32,568 nt of DNA from JBIOHJ01 sp044448905 (GTDB taxonomy: Bacteria; Bacteroidota; Bacteroidia; AKYH767-A; OLB10), in contig JBIOHJ010000017.1 in assembly GCA_044448905.1 (NCBI GenBank), forward strand, positions 1-32,568, in the 5' to 3' direction. This document shows positions 15,493 to 22,301 of the stretch, in pieces. Positions within the stretch are counted from its first letter, which is position 1; each line of letters starts with the position of its first letter. The notes under the pieces are model-generated. The model ran no database searches and was not told the origin of the DNA. It worked only from the letters and a program-made list of their open reading frames with translations. Made by a program: the position numbers and the translations under genes.

Positions 15493-16155
15493 TTACATTT
15501 TTAAATAGTTCATAAACGACTCGTACCGGTTTTGTAAATCAGCCGAAAATTCATTTTGCTGGTAATAAGCAGTTACATTATAATTATAACGGTAAAAGGC
15601 AGCAAGGATTCGCGACAAGTCTAAAATGTTTACTTTAATGGTAACATTGATTTTAGTTTGATCAGCTGACGGATCCGCGTGCAAGCTCATTATTGAACCA
15701 TCATTGGCTTCCACCAACTGCGCTATTTCAGAAAGCGAATAATCGTTTTGATTTATTTCCAGCTCAATAATTCCTCCCGGTGATTTTACGGCATATAGTT
15801 CCGAAAACGAATCAATAATGTCCATTACCGAAATCAAGCCTGCATAATGCTGTTCGCTGTCGAGCACCGGAACAACCGAAAAATTATAATTGCTGACAAA
15901 TTTTACAGCATCATACACATGCTGGTTGTCGTAAACAAAAACACGTTCGAACGGAAGCGTAAAATGTTCGAGTGCTTTTTTACGATCGCCCAACCCCATT
16001 ACATCCGATTCCGAAATAATTCCCAGGAAATCCTGGTTGCGGATTACGGGTAAATAACGAAGCCTGAATTCTTCCATCCATGCCAACGCACGCTCACCCG
16101 TATCGGTAATTTTGAGCGGTGGAATTACATCTTTGATGAGCGAACTTACCAGCAT
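15493..16155 (-). CDS. Tandem CBS-domain protein with C-terminal ACT-like region
   Basis: 220 residues, no signal peptide, probably cytoplasmic. Two CBS motifs occupy about residues 1-125 (DFLGIISESDVMGL near 42-55; HYAGLISVMDIIDSF near 103-117). These pairs usually bind adenine nucleotides and sense energy or redox state. The C-terminal 85 residues (GIIELEINQNDYSLSEIAQLVEANDGSI and following) have the beta-alpha pattern of ACT-like regulatory domains; this part is inference. It is the first gene of a run with the Omp85 gene, and nadK follows. A CBS protein next to nadK is, to my recollection, a recurring Bacteroidota arrangement. Divergent from pdxJ. Confidence 0.83.
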   Translation of the reverse strand: MLVSSLIKDVIPPLKITDTGERALAWMEEFRLRYLPVIRNQDFLGIISESDVMGLGDRKKALEHFTLPFERVFVYDNQHVYDAVKFVSNYNFSVVPVLDSEQHYAGLISVMDIIDSFSELYAVKSPGGIIELEINQNDYSLSEIAQLVEANDGSIMSLHADPSADQTKINVTIKVNILDLSRILAAFYRYNYNVTAYYQQNEFSADLQNRYESFMNYLKM

Positions 16156-16181
16156 TTATTTTTATACGAAAACAAATAAAC

Positions 16182-16213
16182 TTTGTTGTACTATCGCAAA
16201 CATAATACTTTTG
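16182..16213 (+). promoter_or_regulatory. Putative Bacteroidota-type promoter of pdxJ
   Basis: TTTG at 16182-16185, a 20-base spacer, then TACTTTTG at 16206-16213, matching TTTG/TAnnTTTG. The box lies 43 bases upstream of the pdxJ ATG. Confidence 0.6.
16197..16204 (-). promoter_or_regulatory. Putative -7 box of the CBS-Omp85 genes
   Basis: TATGTTTG on the minus strand, a perfect TAnnTTTG match 41 bases upstream of the CBS gene's ATG. It sits back to back with the pdxJ -7 box, one base apart, so polymerase binding at the two promoters may be mutually exclusive. No well-spaced -33 element was seen. Confidence 0.4.
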
Positions 16214-16256
16214 CATAACCCAAGTGTTTGCTGTTTGTCAGATTTAACAATTATAA

Positions 16257-16979
16257 ATGCCCCGAACCAAACTTAGTGTTAACATCAATAAAATAGCAAC
16301 TCTTCGTAATGCAAGAGGAGGCAATGTTCCTGATTTAATTAAAGTCGCTCAGGATATTGAACGTTTTGGTGCAGATGGAATAACCGTTCACCCGCGCCCC
16401 GATGAACGCCATATTCGCTTTAGCGATGTGTATGAATTGAAAAAAAATATAACAACCGAATTTAACATTGAAGGATACCCGTCAAAACAATTTCTCTCGC
16501 TCGTTGAAGAAATAAAACCAATCCAGGTTACGTTGGTTCCCGATGGTCCCGATGTCATCACTTCAAATACCGGATGGGATACCGAAAAAAATAAATCGTT
16601 TTTAAAAGATATTATTTCACAAATAAAATCGCATGGCATCAGGGTTTCCATTTTTATTAACCCCGATTTGAAGATGATTGAGCACGCATCTGAAACCGGA
16701 ACTGACCGGGTTGAATTATATACAGAGGCATACGCAAAAAAGCATTTTCAGGAAAAAGAAAAAGGAATTGCTCCGTATGTTAAAGCTGCACAGCTTGCCG
16801 GCAAATTAAATATCGGTGTAAATGCCGGGCATGATTTAAATCTCGAAAACCTGAACTATTTTTTTATAAATGTTCCCAATCTCCTCGAAGTTTCAATCGG
16901 TCATGCTTTAATAAGCGATGCGTTATATTATGGATTGGAAAATACAGTGCAGATGTACAAAAGAAAATTAAGTGGTTAA
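16257..16979 (+). CDS. pdxJ: Pyridoxine 5'-phosphate synthase
   Basis: Last step of the DXP-dependent vitamin B6 pathway: condenses 3-amino-2-oxopropyl phosphate with 1-deoxyxylulose 5-phosphate to pyridoxine 5'-phosphate. 240 residues, the usual length. Signatures: LSVNINKIATLRNARGG at the N-terminus, DGITVHPRPDERHI (about 40-53), the VTLVPD strand, RVSIFINPD, and GVNAGHDLNLENL near 197-209. The ATG at 16257 fits the conserved start. It stands alone on the plus strand, divergent from the CBS gene and convergent with bTHX. Confidence 0.96.
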   Translation: MPRTKLSVNINKIATLRNARGGNVPDLIKVAQDIERFGADGITVHPRPDERHIRFSDVYELKKNITTEFNIEGYPSKQFLSLVEEIKPIQVTLVPDGPDVITSNTGWDTEKNKSFLKDIISQIKSHGIRVSIFINPDLKMIEHASETGTDRVELYTEAYAKKHFQEKEKGIAPYVKAAQLAGKLNIGVNAGHDLNLENLNYFFINVPNLLEVSIGHALISDALYYGLENTVQMYKRKLSG

Positions 16980-17013
16980 TAATGAAGTTTGAAATAGTCA
17001 GCACATTATTTCA

Positions 17014-17124
17014 TCACCCCTTCTTAACCGGAAGTTTAATAGTTTGTTTCCTTGCCGCTCTTTTTTTTCCGTAAGAGCCTATGATAAGTTTTCCGCGTTT
17101 TGATTTTTTATCGCCTTTACCCAT
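17014..17124 (-). CDS. Ribosomal protein bTHX (30S subunit, 36 residues)
   Basis: An ATG at 17122-17124 opens a 36-codon frame that ends in TGA at 17014-17016. The product starts MGKGDKKSKRGKLIIGSYG and ends KLPVKKG; about a third of its residues are Lys or Arg. This matches the bTHX family (Thx, 30S ribosomal protein THX), for which Bacteroidota members typically begin MGKGDKKSKRGKI. It binds the head of the small subunit in Thermus. The gene is easily missed because of its size. A strong promoter match lies 22 bases upstream, so it is probably monocistronic. Convergent with pdxJ and followed by nothing on its strand. Confidence 0.88.
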   Translation of the reverse strand: MGKGDKKSKRGKLIIGSYGKKRAARKQTIKLPVKKG

Positions 17125-17146
17125 GTTATTTTATTTGTTAAGCGAG

Positions 17147-17177
17147 CAAAAGTAAATTCATTAATCCTAATTACCAA
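17147..17177 (-). promoter_or_regulatory. Putative Bacteroidota-type promoter of the bTHX gene
   Basis: On the minus strand, TTG (17175-17177), a 20-base spacer, then TACTTTTG (17147-17154), a perfect TAnnTTTG box 22 bases upstream of the ATG. It lies between serA and the bTHX gene and supports independent transcription of the small gene. Confidence 0.6.
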
Positions 17178-17191
17178 GTCTGCCAGCAAGG

Positions 17192-18421
17192 TTAATACAA
17201 ACTTCTCGCTTTAATTGCGTGTTTTACTTTTTTTAATTCGTTTAGCACGACAGGCGAAGTTTTTTTATCTACATCGAGCACCACGTAGCCAATCTGGTTA
17301 TTGGTTTGAAGATACTGGCTGAGAATATTCACATTCATATCCGAAAGAATACGGTTAATCTCCGAAAGAATACCCGGCACATTTTTATGAATATGCAGCA
17401 ACCGGTGCGCATTTTTCAAGACCGGTAAATTTAGCGCAGGTACCGAAAGGGAGCCGGCACTTGAACCGCTTTCCAAGAAATTTATCAAACGGTTCGTTAC
17501 ATCAACCCCGATATTTTCCTGCGCTTCCATTGTAGAGCCTCCAATGTGAGGTGTGAGAATAACATTTGACAATCCTTGCAGCGGAGAGCTGAATTTTTCT
17601 TTATTGCTTTTTGGTTCATTGGGAAAAACATCAATCGCTGCACCTCCAAGATGTTTTTTCAGCAATGCCTTTTTCAATGCAATTAAATCCACTACATCGC
17701 CACGACTTAAATTAATCAGCATGGCTCCCTTTTTCATTTTTGAAATCCGCGATTCATTCAAGACATTTTTGGTGGCTGCCGAGCCGGGAATATGCAATGA
17801 AACAATATCCGAACGCTTTAACAATTCATCTAATGAATTTACCTGTGCTGCATTTCCTAAACTTAGCTTGGGTTCCACATCGTAATAAATAACCTTCATT
17901 CCAGCACCTTCGGCAAGCACCGAAACCTGAGAGCCAATATGCCCATAACCAACAATGCCGAGCGTTTTTCCGCGCACTTCAAAACAATCATTACTCTGTT
18001 TTAACCAGGTTCCATTATGCGCAGCAATGTTTTTTTCAGGAATCCGTCTTAACAGGCAAATACAATGCGCAATCACTAATTCTGCAACTGAACGTGTATT
18101 GGAAAACGGGGAATTAAAAACTGCGATTCCCGTATCAATGGCTGTATCCATATTTACCTGGTTAGTTCCGATACAAAAGCACCCGGCAGCAATCAGTTTA
18201 TCGACTTTAAGAAAAATGTTTTTTGTCAGTTGCGTTTTTGAACGGATACCAAGCAAATGAATTCCTTTAATTTTTTCCAACACCTGTTTCTCATTCAATG
18301 ACGAATCAATCATTTCTATATTCTTATATCCTTGTTCATTAAAAAGTTTTACAGCAACGGGATGAATTCCTTCCAGCAAAAGGATTTTTATTTTTTCTTT
18401 GGGATAGGATGTAGCTGACAT
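17192..18421 (-). CDS. serA: D-3-phosphoglycerate dehydrogenase, ACT-containing type
   Basis: First enzyme of serine synthesis: oxidises 3-phosphoglycerate to 3-phosphohydroxypyruvate with NAD. 409 residues, like E. coli SerA. The nucleotide-binding motif GYGHIGSQ is at 158-165. The catalytic residues are Arg240 (in NLSRGDVVD), Glu269 (in FPNEP) and His292 (in TPHIGGST). Residues about 338-409 form an ACT domain, in which serine binds in the E. coli enzyme and inhibits it; feedback control is therefore likely but inferred. The ATG at 18421 is preceded at a very short distance by a TAGCTTTG box, implying a short leader. Divergent from the S9 peptidase gene. Confidence 0.95.
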   Translation of the reverse strand: MSATSYPKEKIKILLLEGIHPVAVKLFNEQGYKNIEMIDSSLNEKQVLEKIKGIHLLGIRSKTQLTKNIFLKVDKLIAAGCFCIGTNQVNMDTAIDTGIAVFNSPFSNTRSVAELVIAHCICLLRRIPEKNIAAHNGTWLKQSNDCFEVRGKTLGIVGYGHIGSQVSVLAEGAGMKVIYYDVEPKLSLGNAAQVNSLDELLKRSDIVSLHIPGSAATKNVLNESRISKMKKGAMLINLSRGDVVDLIALKKALLKKHLGGAAIDVFPNEPKSNKEKFSSPLQGLSNVILTPHIGGSTMEAQENIGVDVTNRLINFLESGSSAGSLSVPALNLPVLKNAHRLLHIHKNVPGILSEINRILSDMNVNILSQYLQTNNQIGYVVLDVDKKTSPVVLNELKKVKHAIKARSLY

Positions 18422-18431
18422 GATAATGGCG

Positions 18432-18439
18432 CAAAGCTA
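18432..18439 (-). promoter_or_regulatory. Putative -7 box (TAGCTTTG) of serA
   Basis: Perfect TAnnTTTG match on the minus strand, 10 bases upstream of the serA ATG, so the transcript would have almost no leader. No TTG at the expected distance. Confidence 0.4.
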
Positions 18440-18469
18440 AGATTACCCAATCACTTCACCGCTTTTTAA

Positions 18470-18477
18470 TACTTTTG
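18470..18477 (+). promoter_or_regulatory. Putative -7 box (TACTTTTG) of the S9 peptidase gene
   Basis: Perfect TAnnTTTG match 24 bases upstream of the ATG at 18502. No clear -33 element. It is divergent from the serA box 30 bases away. Confidence 0.4.
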
Positions 18478-18501
18478 CTTCCCTAAAAAATATTTACTCA
18501 C

Positions 18502-20385
18502 ATGAAACCATTTACTAAAATTTCAATTGTATTTCTTGCAATCAATTTATTTATGATGACTCTGACAGAAGCACAAACCAAACTAATTCCTGTTAAAGAC
18601 TTTTTCCGTAATCCCGAAAAAGCCCGTTACCAGATTTCGCCTGACGGTAACTGGATTTCATTCATGTCGCCTTACGAAAACCGCATGAATGTTTTTGTAC
18701 AGAAGATTGACAGCAAAGAAGCAAAAAGAATAACAAGTGAAACTGCCCGCGATATTGGCGGCTATTTCTGGAAAGGAAATTCCCATATTCTTTACATTAA
18801 AGATTTTGGTGGAGATGAAAACTTCCATCTCTTCCGTGCCTCCATTGACGGAAAAGAAACTACTGATTTAACCCCTTTTGAGAAAGTACGAGTCAATATA
18901 GTAGATGACCTCGAAGATTTTGATGACGAAGTTTTAATTGGCTTGAACAAGCGCAATCCCGAAGTGTTTGATGTGTATCATTTGCAGATATCAACAGGCA
19001 AACTGGATATGGTTGCCGAAAATCCGGGAAATATCTCAGGATGGGTTACCGACCACAATGGCAAAATACGCGTAGCTACCACTTCAGACGGAGTAAATAC
19101 CAGCCTGCTTTATCGCGAAACCGAAGCCGATTCGTTTCAAACAGTCTTAACCACAAGCTACAAAGAAACCATTGCCCCTTTATTTTTCACTTTCGACAAC
19201 AGGCACATTTATGCCTCATCAAATCTCGGGCGCGACAAGCAGGCAATTGTTCGCTTCGACATTGAAAAAGGAAAAGAACTCGAAATAGTTTTTGAGCACC
19301 CTGAAGTGGATGTTGACGGGCTTAATTATTCGCACCTGAGAAAAGTGTTAACCATGGTTACTTATGAAAGAGCAAAGCCAGACCGCATTTTTCTTGACGA
19401 CATTACAAAAATGATTTATGCACGTCTCGAAAAGGAACTTGAAGGGTATCATTTTGTCATTACTTCGATGAATAAAAGAGAAGATAAATTTTTAGTGCGC
19501 ACCTACAGCGACCGTTCATTAGGCGCGTATTATTTTTATGATCTGACCGCTGATAAGCTTACCAAGCTCAATGATTTCAGCCCCTGGTTAAATGAAAATG
19601 ATTTAAGCGAGATGACTCCCATCAGCTACACTACCCGTGATGGCGAAACCGTTTTCGGGTATCTTACTTTGCCAAAAGGAAAACCCGCAAAAAATATTCC
19701 TGTTGTTATCAATCCGCATGGTGGTCCGTGGGCGCGCGACAGCTGGGGCTTTAATCCCGAAGTGCAGTTTCTTGCCAATCGTGGCTATGCAGTTTTGCAG
19801 ATGAACTTCCGTGGTTCTACCGGCTATGGTAGAAGATGGTGGGAGCTGAGCTTTAAACAATGGGGTAAAACCATGCAGGATGATATTACTGATGGTGTGA
19901 ACTGGCTGATAAAAGAAGGGATTGCCAACCCTAAAAAAATTGCAATTTATGGCGGTTCATACGGAGGATATGCAACTCTTGCCGGAATTACTTTTACACC
20001 CGACCTGTATGCCTGCGCTGTGGATTATGTAGGCGTTTCCAATTTGTTTACGTTCATGAAAACAATTCCTCCTTACTGGAAACCGTATTTGCAAATGATG
20101 CAGGACATGGTTGGATATCCCGATAAAGATTCTTTAATGCTGCGGGCTGCTTCCCCTGTTTTTCATGTGGATAAAATAAAATGCCCATTGTTTATTGCGC
20201 AAGGAGCAAAAGACCCGCGTGTAAATAAAAACGAAAGTGACCAGGTTGTTGCAGCATTAAAAAAACGCGGCATTGAAGTGGAGTATATGGTGAAAGATAA
20301 CGAAGGTCACGGATTTCATAACGAAGAAAACCGTTTCGCTTTTTACGAAGCCATGGAAAAATTTCTTGCAAAATATTTGAATTAA
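18502..20385 (+). CDS. S9 family serine peptidase (prolyl oligopeptidase fold), exported
   Basis: A 627-residue enzyme with a signal peptide at 1-25 (ending TEAQ), so probably periplasmic. Residues about 30-370 form the N-terminal propeller (strands such as ISPDGNWISFMSP and NSHILYIKD). The alpha/beta-hydrolase domain follows: NPHGGPWARDSWGF around the oxyanion region, then GGSYGGYA with nucleophile Ser486, Asp571 in GAKDPRV and His603 in EGHGFH. This is the full triad, so the enzyme is expected to be active, cutting short peptides in the manner of dipeptidyl or acylaminoacyl peptidases; specificity cannot be read from the sequence. A terminator follows, so it is probably monocistronic. Confidence 0.93.
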   Translation: MKPFTKISIVFLAINLFMMTLTEAQTKLIPVKDFFRNPEKARYQISPDGNWISFMSPYENRMNVFVQKIDSKEAKRITSETARDIGGYFWKGNSHILYIKDFGGDENFHLFRASIDGKETTDLTPFEKVRVNIVDDLEDFDDEVLIGLNKRNPEVFDVYHLQISTGKLDMVAENPGNISGWVTDHNGKIRVATTSDGVNTSLLYRETEADSFQTVLTTSYKETIAPLFFTFDNRHIYASSNLGRDKQAIVRFDIEKGKELEIVFEHPEVDVDGLNYSHLRKVLTMVTYERAKPDRIFLDDITKMIYARLEKELEGYHFVITSMNKREDKFLVRTYSDRSLGAYYFYDLTADKLTKLNDFSPWLNENDLSEMTPISYTTRDGETVFGYLTLPKGKPAKNIPVVINPHGGPWARDSWGFNPEVQFLANRGYAVLQMNFRGSTGYGRRWWELSFKQWGKTMQDDITDGVNWLIKEGIANPKKIAIYGGSYGGYATLAGITFTPDLYACAVDYVGVSNLFTFMKTIPPYWKPYLQMMQDMVGYPDKDSLMLRAASPVFHVDKIKCPLFIAQGAKDPRVNKNESDQVVAALKKRGIEVEYMVKDNEGHGFHNEENRFAFYEAMEKFLAKYLN

Positions 20386-20399
20386 TAATTATTTAGCTG

Positions 20400-20427
20400 A
20401 GGACTTGTGCTTCGGTAAGTCCTTTTT
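20400..20427 (+). terminator. Rho-independent terminator after the S9 peptidase gene
   Basis: AGGACTT (20400-20406) pairs with AAGTCCT (20417-20423), with a loop that contains CTTCGG, a UUCG-type tetraloop, followed by a T-run to 20427. It begins 14 bases after the stop codon. Confidence 0.8.
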
Positions 20428-20474
20428 AGGGATTTAGAGGTCAATTCCCGATATTTGCAATTAAAGAGAAATTA

Positions 20475-21500
20475 ATGAACAGAAAAAAAGTCACTACTCT
20501 TGGTCAATTCATCATCGAGCGCCAAGCCGATTTTCCATATGCAAAAGGAGAGCTTTCGCGTTTGCTGCGCGACATTGGTATTGCCGCGAAACTGGTCAAT
20601 CGCGAAGTGAACAAAGCCGGGTTGGTCGACATCCTTGGCGACTTGGGAACTTCAAACGTGCATGGTGAAGGTCAGAAAAAATTAGATGTGTATGCCAACG
20701 AGCAATTTATTTCGGCTTTAAGCTCAGGTGGCGAATGTTGTGCCGTTGCTTCCGAAGAAAACGAAGAGATGGTTCATATTGACAGCGCGGTTTCTAAAAA
20801 CGCAAAGTATGTGGTATGCATTGATCCGCTTGACGGCTCTTCCAACATTGATGTAAACGTTTCAATAGGAACCATTTTTTCCATCTACCGCAGAATTTCT
20901 CTCAGCGGTACCAGCGTTCTGTCCGATTTCATGCAGCGCGGAACCGAGCAGGTGGCTGCCGGTTACGTTACCTATGGCTCTTCGACCATGCTCGTTTACA
21001 CTACCGGCAAAGGAGTAAATGGTTTCACCCTCGACCCTTCAATTGGCGAATTTTGCCTTTCGCATCCCGACATTAAAATTCCGAAAACCGGTTATATTTA
21101 TTCAATCAACGAAGGATACTATGTGCACTTTCCCGATGGCGTTAAACGCTACATCAAATTCTGCCAGGAAGAAGATGCAAAAACAAAACGCCCGTATTCA
21201 TCGCGCTACATCGGTTCCCTCGTTGCCGATTTTCACCGCAACCTGCTTAAAGGCGGTATTTTTATTTACCCGCCAACAGCCAAAACGCCTAACGGTAAGC
21301 TTCGCCTCATTTATGAATGTAACCCGCTTGCGTGGATTATCGAGCAGGCTGGCGGCAATGCATCCGATGGATACAACCGCATTCTCGAAATCCAGCCTTC
21401 ATCACTTCACCAGCGCACCCCGCTTTATATTGGCTCGGCTGACATGGTTACTATGGCTGAAGATTTTATGATGAAGTATTCACCGATTGTGAGTGCTTAA
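20475..21500 (+). CDS. fbp: Fructose-1,6-bisphosphatase, class I
   Basis: Gluconeogenic enzyme that hydrolyses fructose 1,6-bisphosphate to fructose 6-phosphate. 341 residues, the usual length. The metal-binding signature IDPLDGSSNID is at 116-126. EENEE at 94-98 and the later stretches KRPYSSRYIGSLVADFHRNL and AWIIEQAGGNASDG are typical of class I. The ATG at 20475 is preceded by GATATTTG (20450-20457), one mismatch from TAnnTTTG. It converges on the beta-barrel gene: the palindrome TTAA at 21497-21500 gives the TAA stop of both genes. Confidence 0.96.
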   Translation: MNRKKVTTLGQFIIERQADFPYAKGELSRLLRDIGIAAKLVNREVNKAGLVDILGDLGTSNVHGEGQKKLDVYANEQFISALSSGGECCAVASEENEEMVHIDSAVSKNAKYVVCIDPLDGSSNIDVNVSIGTIFSIYRRISLSGTSVLSDFMQRGTEQVAAGYVTYGSSTMLVYTTGKGVNGFTLDPSIGEFCLSHPDIKIPKTGYIYSINEGYYVHFPDGVKRYIKFCQEEDAKTKRPYSSRYIGSLVADFHRNLLKGGIFIYPPTAKTPNGKLRLIYECNPLAWIIEQAGGNASDGYNRILEIQPSSLHQRTPLYIGSADMVTMAEDFMMKYSPIVSA

Positions 21501-22120
21501 AATATATACGCCCCGTAAACCTGGAAATATGAGTTTTTAGTTTGGGTGTATGGCGAATATCCTTCAAGCGTATCGTTTTTTCCAATGGTAAACATGCCGA
21601 AATTCATTCGTAGCCCAATGTCAAAACGCTTAAACTCGTAAGCCCCGCCTGTTATCAAGCCGAAATTAATATCATAAAAATTTTTGCGGCTTATATAATT
21701 TTCAGCTTCTACATTCACGTTTTCATTTTTAGATGTAAAACGAAACAAATAAGAAAGAAAAGCTCCGGCATGAACCGAAACGTGATAATTAATGTTATAA
21801 ACTCCCAAAAACGCAACTTCGGCATAATAAAACGACAAACTGAATTTAGCGCCCCCCAGTGATTCATCAAATTCAACGTTAGTGTTTTGCATGGATGCGG
21901 AAAGCTCAGGCTGAAAAGAAAACTGACCTTGCAATGTTGCCTTGCTGAATATTCCGATACTCGCTCCCGGGGAAAACGATTCACTTGCGTTTCCAAAATT
22001 TAGAAGCGAAAAATTCATTCCGGCCCGTACACCCATCGAGGCTCCCTCATCCATATGTACCTGTGCCATTGAAAATGTTATCGCAAAGCAATAACAAACA
22101 GTAAAAAATAATTTTTTCAT
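21497..22120 (-). CDS. Small outer-membrane beta-barrel (porin-like) protein
   Basis: About 207 residues from ATG at 22120, which begins a signal peptide (MKKLFFTVCYCFAITFSMAQ); an ATG at 22138 would add six residues. The mature part starts GASMGVRAGMNFSLL and has alternating strands (SIGIFSKATLQGQFSFQPELS, RFDIGLRMNFGMF) ending in the terminal aromatic motif VYGAYIF. This fits the PF13568-type (OMP_b-brl) family of 8-strand Bacteroidota barrels. PorT, a T9SS component, is a related larger protein, but this one lacks features to call it PorT. Function unknown. Its stop codon overlaps that of fbp. Confidence 0.78.
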   Translation of the reverse strand: MKKLFFTVCYCFAITFSMAQVHMDEGASMGVRAGMNFSLLNFGNASESFSPGASIGIFSKATLQGQFSFQPELSASMQNTNVEFDESLGGAKFSLSFYYAEVAFLGVYNINYHVSVHAGAFLSYLFRFTSKNENVNVEAENYISRKNFYDINFGLITGGAYEFKRFDIGLRMNFGMFTIGKNDTLEGYSPYTQTKNSYFQVYGAYIF

Positions 22121-22240
22121 GTTATACTTTTCTTTCAAATCAAAAAAACAAAATATCTAAAATCGTTTTCACGAATCACAAATAAGATATTAACACTATT
22201 GATAATTAATAATTCATAATTCGGCATTCAGCATTCCTCC

Positions 22241-22248
22241 TATCTTTG
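22241..22248 (+). promoter_or_regulatory. Putative -7 box (TATCTTTG) of mfd
   Basis: Perfect TAnnTTTG match 53 bases upstream of the proposed mfd start. No -33 element at the expected spacing. Confidence 0.4.
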
Positions 22249-22301
22249 CATTCATACCGGGTGGATTTCCATTTCCGGCATTTATTATTTTCAGCCATCC
22301 C

